Positions 1 through 8,152 of a stretch of DNA of 64,000 nt are shown here, piece by piece. The stretch's first letter is position 1; each line of letters opens with the position of its first letter. The stretch lies in NCBI GenBank assembly GCA_009786185.1, contig WQTS01000138.1, forward strand, positions 1 to 64,000, given 5' to 3'. A program made the translations under genes and the position numbers. This stretch comes from Bacteroidota bacterium. Lineage in GTDB: Bacteria > Bacteroidota > Bacteroidia > Bacteroidales > WCHB1-69. The notes beneath the pieces were generated by a model that saw nothing but the letters and a program-made list of their open reading frames with translations, did no database searches and was not told the DNA's origin.

Positions 1-117
1 TTGTAAAAACAACTCACTGCAAGTAAGTATTTGCCCGCCAATTCCGGATAGTAAACCTAAATCAGGAATAATTTCAGAAGCTAATATTTGGGTGAGTTCG
101 TCTATCTTTTTCTTCAT
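1..117 (-). CDS. LanC-like lanthionine synthetase C family protein, N-terminal fragment truncated by window edge
   Basis: Reverse complement reads MKKKIDELTQILASEIIPDLGLLSGIGGQILTCSELFLQ, nearly identical to the N-terminus of the LanC at 6906..8093; not in ORF track because truncated. Confidence 0.85.
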   Translation of the reverse strand, partial: MKKKIDELTQILASEIIPDLGLLSGIGGQILTCSELFLQ

Positions 118-119
118 AT

Positions 120-1133
120 TCATTCAGGTAATACTAAGCGAAAACCATAAAAGTAATAAGGTGGTCTCCCTCCATGAGCATGATTCCAACCATTGCGAGT
201 TGAAACGCGGTAGCTAACATTATTAATATTTTGAAAAATACTAACACAGCCGCCACGAAGCATGGCCACTTCATCTACAGGCACTTGTGGATCTACCTGT
301 AGCCCATTCGTATAAGTTCGTTTTCCATCCTGGCACCACTCCCGCACATTTCCACTCATATCGTAAATACCCAATTCATTTGGTTCTTTTGTGCCTACTG
401 GATGGACTGTACCATTGCTATTACCCTGATGCCAAGCTACTTCATCAATATTATGGCTGCCGCTGTATTTGTATCCTTTGCTTTGGTTGCCCCCGCGTGC
501 CGCATATTCCCATTGTGCTTCCGTAGGTAAACGATAATTTTTACCAGTAGCTGTCTTTAATTTTCTAATAAATTCTTGTGCATCATCCCAGCTTACATTG
601 TCAACAGGCAAATTATCATCCTCATTATAACTTGGATCGTTGTTCATAAAGTATCGCCATAACTTTCTGGTAACTTGATATTTGCTTATTTTAAAACTAC
701 TTAATTGGACTAAATGTGCCGGCAGTTCATCATCCCAACGTTCGCCATCCGTGCTACCCATAGTAAATGTTCCACCCTCTACAAATATCATTTCCGGTAG
801 AGTGGAAGGATCATAAACAGTCACAAAACATTTGGCTGTCCTGTTTCCATCTTGGGTCGTAACCGTAATGGTAGCTTTACCGAATGAAATGGAAGCTACC
901 ATGCCATTATGCACTGTTGCCACATGGTTATCGCTACTCTCCCAACTCACCTTTTTATTGGCAGCATTTTCAGGCATTATAATGGCTGTTAAGGTTTCCG
1001 TTTGCCCGACTCCATCAAAGTATAAAAGGCTTGGTTCAAGTGTAATACCAGAAACATGCTCTTTTTTACAGGAAAGAGTAGCTGCTATCAATAGCAACAC
1101 AACAGTAAACAAGTTTAAAATGCTTCTTTTCAT
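120..1133 (-). CDS. Lipoprotein with Big2/Ig-like domain and FGE-sulfatase (SUMF1/FGE-fold) domain
   Basis: N-terminal lipobox-like LLLIAATLSCKKE; Big2-like 'ITLEPSLLYFDGVGQTETLTAIIMPENAANKKVSWESSDNHVATV'; FGE motifs FxMGS, PVDNVSWDDAQEFIRKL, RLPTEAQWEYAARGG, LGIYDMSGNVREWC, GFRLV. Confidence 0.88.
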   Translation of the reverse strand: MKRSILNLFTVVLLLIAATLSCKKEHVSGITLEPSLLYFDGVGQTETLTAIIMPENAANKKVSWESSDNHVATVHNGMVASISFGKATITVTTQDGNRTAKCFVTVYDPSTLPEMIFVEGGTFTMGSTDGERWDDELPAHLVQLSSFKISKYQVTRKLWRYFMNNDPSYNEDDNLPVDNVSWDDAQEFIRKLKTATGKNYRLPTEAQWEYAARGGNQSKGYKYSGSHNIDEVAWHQGNSNGTVHPVGTKEPNELGIYDMSGNVREWCQDGKRTYTNGLQVDPQVPVDEVAMLRGGCVSIFQNINNVSYRVSTRNGWNHAHGGRPPYYFYGFRLVLPE

Positions 1134-1358
1134 AAGAATGAGATTTAATGTGCAAATAAATATAATTTTTTAAAAGGAAAAAATGGATCAAGTATTGTCC
1201 GATTTTTTAAAAGAACTCTGATAACTCTGATTGGATGTGATAACCCTAATGAGATAATTAATATCATAATTAGTAATTAGAACTAATATACAAAATTAGT
1301 GTATATCAGAGTTCTTAAAATAGATTATTCAATCATATAATACAGTTTCTAACGACTA

Positions 1359-1622
1359 TTAATAAACATGAGTGACGCAAGCTTCATAAGTCTCACACCT
1401 ATACATAGTTGCGCACGTATGAGTTGGAAGATGACAATAGCAAGTATCATTTGTATTTCCGTTTCCGGCACCACAATAATACCAGCTATGTGTATTACAA
1501 TTTGCTATTCCCTCTTTTTTCAATATAGTATTGCCGTCATACGTAAAAGGTACACCTCCGTAAATTTTGTCTGGTTCATTTAACCGAGCAATAACTTGTT
1601 TGTTTAATTGTAATTTTTTCAT
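1359..1622 (-). CDS. RiPP/lanthipeptide-type precursor peptide 1 (GG leader, Cys-rich core)
   Basis: MKKLQLNKQVIARLNEPDKIYGG leader typical of Bacteroidetes class I lanthipeptide-like precursors; core with 7 Cys and many Ser/Thr; beside LanC-like genes. Confidence 0.85.
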   Translation of the reverse strand: MKKLQLNKQVIARLNEPDKIYGGVPFTYDGNTILKKEGIANCNTHSWYYCGAGNGNTNDTCYCHLPTHTCATMYRCETYEACVTHVY

Positions 1623-1649
1623 AACACATTGTTTTAAAAATAAATGTTT

Positions 1650-1765
1650 ATTTCCACTTTGCCGTAACCCACAGGAAGTTCATACCATTTTAATATGCCA
1701 ACTCTCGGTTTGCTCATTTTAACTAAAGCCACATGCACATTGGCTATGAGCTACCCTACCTGTGC
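1650..1765 (-). ncRNA. Candidate structured 5' leader RNA, copy 1 (core)
   Basis: GCACAGGTAGGGTAGCTCATAGCC...ATGAGC...GGCATATTAAAATGGTATG...CTTCCTGTGGGTTACGGCAAAGTGGAAAT; four copies, each just upstream of a precursor start, with compensatory substitutions. Confidence 0.6.
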
Positions 1766-1997
1766 ATGTTGCAAGTTTGGTTTTTAACGGTGCGCCTGTT
1801 TTCCTTTTTTGAGGCATTGCCTTAACTCGGCTTTTCTTTTATTTGGCATGTTACGGTTAAAAAACAAAACTTGCCGGTTTTAGTCGCTGCAAAAGTAGTA
1901 AAAAATCAAACATAAATCCGATTTTTTGCTACAATAAATCCGATTTAATCCTACATCTTTTTCAACCATTTATTTATCAATAAATTAATTTTACAAA

Positions 1998-2333
1998 ATG
2001 AAAAAAAACATCGGGAAAATTATTGAAAAGCACGTAAAAGCTAAAGAGGGCTTGTCTGTTGCTAAATTTGCCAAGCTTATTGATAAAGACAGAAGCACGA
2101 CTTATGATATCTTTACACGGCAAAGTATTGATACGGAACTGTTGGAAAAAATAGGACAGGTTTTGGAATATGATTTCTTTCAAGAATTGTTGCACCCTGA
2201 AACGATACAAAAAATCATTCTTAAGAATTCAATTGTAAATAAAATTTACGTAGAATTGGATATCTCTGAAAAAGATATTGAAAGCCTTGGAATTAAAGAT
2301 AAAATTGTGCAAATTATAAAAAAGGAAGAATAA
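1998..2333 (+). CDS. Small helix-turn-helix (XRE-like) protein, divergent from the RiPP modules
   Basis: MKKNIGKIIEKHVKAKEGLSVAKFAKLIDKDRSTTYDIFTRQSIDTELLEKIGQVLEYDFFQELL resembles an HTH domain ('LSVAKFAKLIDKDRSTTYDIF'). Confidence 0.6.
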   Translation: MKKNIGKIIEKHVKAKEGLSVAKFAKLIDKDRSTTYDIFTRQSIDTELLEKIGQVLEYDFFQELLHPETIQKIILKNSIVNKIYVELDISEKDIESLGIKDKIVQIIKKEE

Positions 2334-2373
2334 AAAGAGAAGAGATAAAATAGAAGTTGCTTGAGAAAAGCCT
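2332..2373. repeat. 42-bp direct repeat, left copy, flanking the transposase element
   Basis: aaaaagagaagagataaaatagaagttgcttgagaaaagcct; matches 3188..3229 at 41/42. Confidence 0.9.
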
Positions 2374-2441
2374 CCTGTTTTGTGCAAAAAGCACCCATTT
2401 TAGAAAAAACAGCTTAACCCTTGACAAACGGTTTTTTGAAA

Positions 2442-2511
2442 TATATATTTGCGGCGCAATAAAAAACCTAATTTTCACCTAATCAAACAAGAAAACACCT
2501 TAGTAGCAATG
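2442..2511. repeat. Left long inverted repeat of the Y1 element
   Basis: ...gcggcgcaataaaaaacctaattttcacctaatcaaacaagaaaacaccttagtagcaatg, near-perfect inverse of 3031-3099. Confidence 0.92.
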
Positions 2512-2552
2512 AAATACGACTAACAAACTAATCTAATTACCTAATTTTTTTT

Positions 2553-3008
2553 ATGCAAATCGAATACAACAATCTCTATATCCACTTCGTGTTTACAACC
2601 TTTAATAGAACTAAAATTATTCTTGAAAAACATCGTGAACGTATTGAAAAATACATTACTGGAATTGTTAATAATAAAGGATGTCATTTGTATCGCATCT
2701 ATGCTAATGCTGAACATATCCATTTTCTCGTTTCTCTTAATCCAAAAATTGATACTGAAAGTTTAGCTACTATTGTTGCAGACAGTTCTGAAAGGTTTAT
2801 TAATGAAAACAAATTATGTGCCGGATTTTTTAATTGGCAGCAGTCTTGTTCTGCATTTTCCGTGTCCAAAGGAGATGTAGAAAAAGTTTGTAAATATATT
2901 ATGAATCAAAAAGAGCATCACCAATCTGCTGATTATGAACAAGAGCATGAACAATTTCTAAAATTTTATCAACAGACAATTCAAATACAAAAAAAATCAT
3001 GTAATTAG
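2553..3008 (+). CDS. Y1 HuH transposase, IS200/IS605 or REP-associated (RAYT) family
   Basis: MQIEYNNLYIHFVFTTFNRTKIIL; HIHFLV HuH motif; FNWQQSCSAFSVSKGDVEKVCKYIMNQKEHH with Tyr-containing helix. Confidence 0.88.
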   Translation: MQIEYNNLYIHFVFTTFNRTKIILEKHRERIEKYITGIVNNKGCHLYRIYANAEHIHFLVSLNPKIDTESLATIVADSSERFINENKLCAGFFNWQQSCSAFSVSKGDVEKVCKYIMNQKEHHQSADYEQEHEQFLKFYQQTIQIQKKSCN

Positions 3009-3030
3009 ATTAAATTTGTGCGTGTCATCC

Positions 3031-3099
3031 CATTGCTACTAAGGTGTTTTCTTGTTTGATTAGGTGAAAATTAGGTTTTTATTACGCTGCAAAGATATA
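3031..3099. repeat. Right long inverted repeat of the Y1 element
   Basis: cattgctactaaggtgttttcttgtttgattaggtgaaaattaggtttttattacgctgcaaagatata; inverse of 2442-2511. Confidence 0.92.
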
Positions 3100-3187
3100 C
3101 CGAGACACCCAACTCCGCAACACAATAAATTAATTAAATGAATATCAGAAAATTATTTTTTTAGCCTAAAAAACCGCACAAAACAGA

Positions 3188-3229
3188 AAAAAGAGAAGAG
3201 ATAAAATAGAAGTTGTTTGAGAAAAGCCT
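3188..3229. repeat. 42-bp direct repeat, right copy
   Basis: aaaaagagaagagataaaatagaagttgtttgagaaaagcct; one mismatch to 2332..2373. Confidence 0.9.
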
Positions 3230-3296
3230 TATTATTTTATTGCCCCGCAAGATCATACGTGGAAAATATCGCGAAACAGAAGTTTTGCAGAGAAAT

Positions 3297-3344
3297 TAAT
3301 CATGCTAATCTTATTAATCTTGATAAAATCATGGTTCAGACAAT
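3297..3344 (-). repeat. AT-rich dispersed repeat (GTCTGAACCATGATTTTATCAAGATTAATAAGATTAGCATGATTAA type)
   Basis: Related text at 8149-8164, 23747-23793 and 46735-46775. Confidence 0.55.
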
Positions 3345-3349
3345 CATAG

Positions 3350-4525
3350 TTAAGACAATAACAAACATTCATCCCACTCCGGCTCCATTTCATAATGATA
3401 GCTAAGTAGCGCCAAGCCAATGCCGGAGATACCGGTTAGTAATCCGTAATCATTTACCCATACAAATTCGCCATCCTGCGTGTCAAAAGCTTTATAACCG
3501 GCCAAACCGTCTTCAAAAGTAGCCATTTCTAAGGTTTGGTTAAACCAATAATCTGCTGCGTTTTTAAATTCAGGTAATTTGGTGTTCCACCACATCCGGT
3601 AAAAAATATGCCCCATGCCGGCAGCGCCGTGACATAATCCTGCATCAGAAACAAAATTATCTGCCAAGTTTCTTCTATGTGAAGCAGCATATAATAATAT
3701 TTCTGTTGCCTTGTTTATCCAGGCATTCTCTTTCAAAATCGCACCTGCCTGATATAAGGCGGAAGCAATTCCTAAATCACCGTAGCACCAACTTAAACGA
3801 CTCTTATAAATGGTTGGGGTACTTTCAAGTGCAAGGCTGGAAAAATAGCTACCGTATTTATCTTTGTCAATTTCTTGGGCAAGTATATATTGTACGGTTC
3901 CCCGCAATAATGTTTCTATTTTTTCTTTATCCAACCCCTCAATTTTATATAGCTTTGATAAAATTGCTACAATGCTTGCCATGCCATGCGACAGAGAAGT
4001 ATTGTATACCGGTACGTTAGTATCCCCAAAAGGAGATATCCATTTCAAAGCTCCGTCTTCTTGCGGGGTACTTATTTTTGTTAAATCTTCTAAAAATTGA
4101 TTCAACACTGCAATTAATTCTTTTCTCTTGGCAACTCTTTTAGTAAAATATAGCGCTACGCCTACGCCGCCATGCAAGAAATCATAAGCGTTTTCTTGCA
4201 TTGTTTTTTTAATCGCTTTTTCCAGATAGTCATCAAAATCTTCTAGAAAGGCATTTGTATCATAATTAATTATTCCTCTTTGACTTAAATATTCATATAA
4301 CCAGCCAATGCCTGCTAATCCGTCGCAATGGGTTGCCGAAAAAACTTCACCGGTTAGTTTTTCTCCCAAAACTTGATGTAGATATGACAGCCTGTCTTGT
4401 GATATTTTTTTGTACGAAAACAGTTCACTGCACAAAAGTATTTGCCCGCCAAGCCCTGTTAACATACCTATTTTAGGGGCAATTTCAGATTTTAGAGTTT
4501 GGGCGATCTCGTCAATCTTTTTCAT
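3350..4525 (-). CDS. LanC-like lanthionine synthetase C family protein
   Basis: LanC motifs: LSHGMAS, SWCYGDLGIA, GLCHGAAGMGHI (zinc-site His/Cys/Cys). Confidence 0.9.
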   Translation of the reverse strand: MKKIDEIAQTLKSEIAPKIGMLTGLGGQILLCSELFSYKKISQDRLSYLHQVLGEKLTGEVFSATHCDGLAGIGWLYEYLSQRGIINYDTNAFLEDFDDYLEKAIKKTMQENAYDFLHGGVGVALYFTKRVAKRKELIAVLNQFLEDLTKISTPQEDGALKWISPFGDTNVPVYNTSLSHGMASIVAILSKLYKIEGLDKEKIETLLRGTVQYILAQEIDKDKYGSYFSSLALESTPTIYKSRLSWCYGDLGIASALYQAGAILKENAWINKATEILLYAASHRRNLADNFVSDAGLCHGAAGMGHIFYRMWWNTKLPEFKNAADYWFNQTLEMATFEDGLAGYKAFDTQDGEFVWVNDYGLLTGISGIGLALLSYHYEMEPEWDECLLLS

Positions 4526-4561
4526 TTTATTATCCTTATGCTATGCAATATTTCAAAAAAA

Positions 4562-4594
4562 ATGATGTTGCTCAATTTTTTTGAGCAACATCAT
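4562..4594 (-). terminator. Intrinsic terminator/attenuator between precursor 2 and its LanC
   Basis: Perfect 14-bp stem atgatgttgctcaa/ttgagcaacatcat, 5-nt loop, followed on minus strand by T8. Confidence 0.85.
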
Positions 4595-4603
4595 GAGAAG
4601 TAA

Positions 4604-4780
4604 TTAGTCCACTTTTGTTGGAACCGGCGGCATACAGGTTGGGTACTGTATAAGCGTACATATTTTGCCTGTAGCAGGGCACTCTGCAGTAGCGTAAGTT
4701 GTCATACCACCATAAATTTTACCCGGCTCATCTAATTGAGCAATAGCTTGTTTGTTTAATTGTAATTTTTTCATAGACAT
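4604..4780 (-). CDS. RiPP/lanthipeptide-type precursor peptide 2 (absent from ORF track; 58 aa)
   Basis: Translated by hand: MSMKKLQLNKQAIAQLDEPGKIYGGMTTYATAECPATGKICTLIQYPTCMPPVPTKVD*; same leader as the other precursors. Confidence 0.88.
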   Translation of the reverse strand: MSMKKLQLNKQAIAQLDEPGKIYGGMTTYATAECPATGKICTLIQYPTCMPPVPTKVD

Positions 4781-4802
4781 TTAATTTTAAAATATAAAAC
4801 TC

Positions 4803-4917
4803 ATTTCCACTTTGCCTAAGCCCGCAGGAAGTTCATATCATTTTAATATGACAACTCTCGGTTTCTCATTTTAATTAAAACTACTTGCATATCGGTTATG
4901 AGCTATCCTACCTGTGC
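4803..4917 (-). ncRNA. Candidate structured 5' leader RNA, copy 2 (core)
   Basis: GCACAGGTAGGATAGCTCATAACC...ATGAGA...TCATATTAAAATGATATGA...CTTCCTGCGGGCTTAGGCAAAGTGGAAAT; repeat continues upstream to ~5090. Confidence 0.6.
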
Positions 4918-5109
4918 AGGTTGCAAATTTAGCTTTTAACGGTGCGCCTGTTTCCTCTTTTTTGAGGCGTTGCCTTAGCTCGGCTTTTCTTTCATTGGCA
5001 TGTTACGGTGTAGAAGCAAAACTTGCCTGTTTTAATTTGCCCAAATTTAAGCGCTTGGGCAAGTATTTGTTGCAACGTGGCAAAGATAAGAAAATATATT
5101 AAATCACAG

Positions 5110-6288
5110 TTAAGACAGTAATAAACATTCATCCCATGTGGGATCCGTTTCATAATAATAGGTAAATAGTGCTAAGCCGATGCCAATTATACCTTCTAAC
5201 AACCCATAATTATTTATCCAAACTTCGTTCTTATCTTGTATGCTTAAAATTTTAAAGCCGGCTAAGCCATCTTCAAAAGTGGCTTTCTTTAAGGTTTGTT
5301 CAAACCAATAATCTGCGGCATCTTTAAATTCAGGCAATTTTGTATTCCACCACATCCGATAAAAAATATGCCCTACGCCGGCAGTGCCATGACACAATGC
5401 TACATCTATAACATTATTTTCTTCTAAATTTCGTCTTTGGGTGGCGGCAAATAAAAATATTTCTAAAGCTTTCTCTACCCAGGCGCTTTCTCGCAAAACT
5501 GTACCTGCCTGATATAAAGTGGAGGCAATGCCCAAATCGCCGTAGCACCATGCCAATCTGCTTTTAGTAATGAAAGGCATGCTTTCTAATGCAAAACTGG
5601 TGAAGTAACTTCCATATTTGTCTTTATCAATTTCCTGTGCAAGAATATATTGTACAGCCCCTCGCAATAGCATTTCCGTTTTTTCTTTATCAATTCCTTC
5701 TATTTCATACAGTTTCGATAGTATAGAAATAATACTCGACATGCCATGCGATAGTGCAATATTATACCCAGGCCCTGTTATATGTGTGGTCAAAAGAGAG
5801 CTCCATTTTATAGCTCCATCTTCTTGCTTGATACTTAATTTTTCTAAATCTTCTAAAAATTGATTTAATACGGCAACCAGCTCTTTTTTCTTCTTTACTC
5901 TTTTAGAAAAATAGAGTACAATGCCCACGCCGCCGTGCAGAAAATCATATTCGCCTTTTAACATGAAGTTTTTAAGCGCTTCTGCCAAACAGTCATCAAA
6001 CGCTTCCAAAAGTATGTTAGTATCGTAGTCTATCATCTTTTTTTGGCTTAAATATTCATATAACCAACCTATGCCCGCTAAGCCGGAAGCATGCGTAAAA
6101 GGAAGAACTTCTTCCGCTAATTTTTCTTCTAAAATATTGTGTAAATGCAACAACCAATTTTGTGAGACTTTTTTGTGTTTAAACAATTCGCTGCAAATAA
6201 GAAGTTGCCCACCAAGCCCCGACAATAATTCCGTATCGGGTACTATTTCAGATGTTAAAATCTGAGTTATCTCGTCTATTTTTTTCAT
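5110..6288 (-). CDS. LanC-like lanthionine synthetase C family protein (track start 6351 overextended)
   Basis: MKKIDEITQILTSEIVPDTELLSGLGGQLLICSELF...; LSHGMSS, AWCYGDLGIA, ALCHGTAGVGHI; start set at 6288 by paralogue alignment. Confidence 0.9.
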   Translation of the reverse strand: MKKIDEITQILTSEIVPDTELLSGLGGQLLICSELFKHKKVSQNWLLHLHNILEEKLAEEVLPFTHASGLAGIGWLYEYLSQKKMIDYDTNILLEAFDDCLAEALKNFMLKGEYDFLHGGVGIVLYFSKRVKKKKELVAVLNQFLEDLEKLSIKQEDGAIKWSSLLTTHITGPGYNIALSHGMSSIISILSKLYEIEGIDKEKTEMLLRGAVQYILAQEIDKDKYGSYFTSFALESMPFITKSRLAWCYGDLGIASTLYQAGTVLRESAWVEKALEIFLFAATQRRNLEENNVIDVALCHGTAGVGHIFYRMWWNTKLPEFKDAADYWFEQTLKKATFEDGLAGFKILSIQDKNEVWINNYGLLEGIIGIGLALFTYYYETDPTWDECLLLS

Positions 6289-6331
6289 TATTTTCTTAAC
6301 ATATACTACCATCATTACAGTAAAAATGAAA

Positions 6332-6370
6332 ATTTGTCTTTTAGCACACACTGTGTGCTAAAAGACAAAT
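6332..6370 (-). terminator. Hairpin between precursor 3 and its LanC
   Basis: Perfect 17-bp inverted repeat atttgtcttttagcaca/tgtgctaaaagacaaat (6332-6348/6354-6370), followed on minus strand by TTTCATTTTT. Confidence 0.8.
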
Positions 6371-6382
6371 TCCTTCTAAAAA

Positions 6383-6568
6383 TCAAACAGTACACCCTAC
6401 TGTTTTCGTGGTTACTGGGATTACACAGCACGCAGGAGTGTCAGTTAGAGGACATGGCTTATAACTTTGGTCTGAGGCTATTGTTTTATCAGTTCCTCCA
6501 TAAATTCTACCCGGCTCATTCAACTGAGCAATCGTTTGTTTGTTTAATTGTAATTTTTTCATAGACAT
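6383..6568 (-). CDS. RiPP/lanthipeptide-type precursor peptide 3
   Basis: MSMKKLQLNKQTIAQLNEPGRIYGG leader; core TDKTIASDQSYKPCPLTDTPACCVIPVTTKTVGCTV. Confidence 0.87.
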   Translation of the reverse strand: MSMKKLQLNKQTIAQLNEPGRIYGGTDKTIASDQSYKPCPLTDTPACCVIPVTTKTVGCTV

Positions 6569-6590
6569 TTAATTTTAAAATACAAAACTT

Positions 6591-6706
6591 GTTTCCACTT
6601 TGCCGTAGCCCGCAGGAAATGCACATTGCTTTAATGTGACAACGCTCGGGTTGCTCATTTTAATCAAAACTACTTGCACATTGGCTATAAGCTATCCTAC
6701 CTGTGC
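6591..6706 (-). ncRNA. Candidate structured 5' leader RNA, copy 3 (core)
   Basis: GCACAGGTAGGATAGCTTATAGCC...ATGAGC...CACATTAAAGCAATGTG...TTTCCTGCGGGCTACGGCAAAGTGGAAAC; repeat continues upstream to ~6870. Confidence 0.6.
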
Positions 6707-6905
6707 ATGTTGCAAGTTTGGTTTTTAACGGTGCGCCTGTTTTCCTCTTTTTTGAGGCATTGCCTTAGCTCGGTTTTTCTTTTATTGGCATGTTACGGTT
6801 AAGAACAAAACTTGCCGGTTTTAATTTGCCCAAATTTAAGTGCTTGGGCAGGCACTTGTTGCAACGGAGTAAAATTAAGAAAATATATTTAATATTAAAT
6901 CACAG

Positions 6906-8093
6906 TTAAGACAATAGCAAGCATTCATCCCAAGCAGGATCCATTTCATAGTAATAGGTAAGCATTGCCAAATTGATTCCGGCGATGCCTTCTAAAAATT
7001 CGTATTTGTTTATCCATCTTGGTTCTCCTTCCGGCATTTGCATTTCAAAGGCTTTAAAGCCGGCAACCCCATCTTTAAATGTAGCCATTTTTAATGTTTC
7101 TTGAAACCAATAATCTGCAGCATCTTTAAACTCAGGCAATTTTGTATTCCACCACATACGATAAAAAATATGCCCAATGCCGGCAGTACCGTGACATAAT
7201 CCTGCATCTTTAACCAAATCATCCTCTAAATTTTGTCTCATAGTAGCAGCAAATATGAATATTTCCAATGCTTTATCTATCCAAACATTTTCTCTTAGCG
7301 CTTTACCCGCCTGAAATAATACGGAAGCAATTCCTAAATCGCCGTAACACCACGCTAAACGACTTTTACTAATATGGGAAGTGCTTTCTAATGCATAGTA
7401 TGTGAAGTAACTACCATATTTATTTTTGTCAATCTCTTGGGCAAGGATATATTGTACAGCTCCTCGTAACAATTTTTCTGTTTTTTCCTTATCAATTCCT
7501 TCTATTTTATACAGTTTTGACAGTATTGAAACAATACTCGACATACCATGCGATAAGGAGATATTATATACTTGATTATTAGTATGTCTGAGCAAAAAAG
7601 AGCGCCATTTTATGGCTTCATCTTCTTGTTTGATACTTATGTGTTCTAAATCTTCTACAAACTGAGCCAGTACCGGTATAAGTTCCTTTTTCTTTGCAAC
7701 TCTTTTGGTAAAATAGAGTACAACGCCTACCCCGCCATGTAAAAAATCGTAGTTATTTTCTAACATAAAGTTTTTTAGCGTTTTCTCAAGATAAATATCA
7801 GGATCTTCTAAAATAATATTTGTATCGTAATTAATTATTTTTCTTTGACTTAAATATTCATAAAGCCAGCCAATACCGGCTAAACCGCCACAATGGGTAA
7901 AAAGAAAATCTTCGTTAGATAGTTTTTCTTCCAAAATATTATGCAAGTGCGATAACCAATCGTGCGATACTTTATTTTGTAAAAACAGTTCGCTGCAAGT
8001 GAGTATTTGTCCGCCAATTCCGGATAATAAGCCTAAACCGGAAATAGTTTCAGAGGCTAATATTTGGGTGAGTTCATCTATCTTTTTTTTCAT
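6906..8093 (-). CDS. LanC-like lanthionine synthetase C family protein
   Basis: LSHGMSS, AWCYGDLGIA, GLCHGTAGIGHI; close paralogue of 3350..4525 and 5110..6288. Confidence 0.9.
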   Translation of the reverse strand: MKKKIDELTQILASETISGLGLLSGIGGQILTCSELFLQNKVSHDWLSHLHNILEEKLSNEDFLFTHCGGLAGIGWLYEYLSQRKIINYDTNIILEDPDIYLEKTLKNFMLENNYDFLHGGVGVVLYFTKRVAKKKELIPVLAQFVEDLEHISIKQEDEAIKWRSFLLRHTNNQVYNISLSHGMSSIVSILSKLYKIEGIDKEKTEKLLRGAVQYILAQEIDKNKYGSYFTYYALESTSHISKSRLAWCYGDLGIASVLFQAGKALRENVWIDKALEIFIFAATMRQNLEDDLVKDAGLCHGTAGIGHIFYRMWWNTKLPEFKDAADYWFQETLKMATFKDGVAGFKAFEMQMPEGEPRWINKYEFLEGIAGINLAMLTYYYEMDPAWDECLLLS

Positions 8094-8152
8094 TGTTTAA
8101 TTTTCAATTAAGTATTCTCTTAAGTCTATTAATTACGCAAATCGCTCTAAAA

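Larger units (their letters stand above)
2374..3187 (+). mobile_element. IS200/IS605-like or RAYT element with long subterminal inverted repeats
   Basis: Y1 transposase ORF between ~70-bp inverted repeats (2442-2511 / 3031-3099) plus 11-bp outer IR CTGTTTTGTGC/GCACAAAACAG (2375-2385 / 3176-3186). Confidence 0.75.

Noticed and set aside
287-1173. Plus-strand ORFs 287..526 and 832..1173
   Set aside because: Antisense to the FGE-domain CDS; composition reflects the opposite-strand gene.
1650-1765. Assigning the RiPP leader RNA to a known riboswitch (c-di-GMP-I, SAM, cobalamin)
   Set aside because: Fragments such as GCACAGG or GCGGGCTACGGCA loosely recall known aptamers, but the conserved cores and helix order do not match; left unclassified.
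3217-3405. ORF 3217..3405 as a gene
   Set aside because: Consists of the 42-bp direct repeat, the dispersed AT-rich repeat and antisense of the LanC C-terminus.
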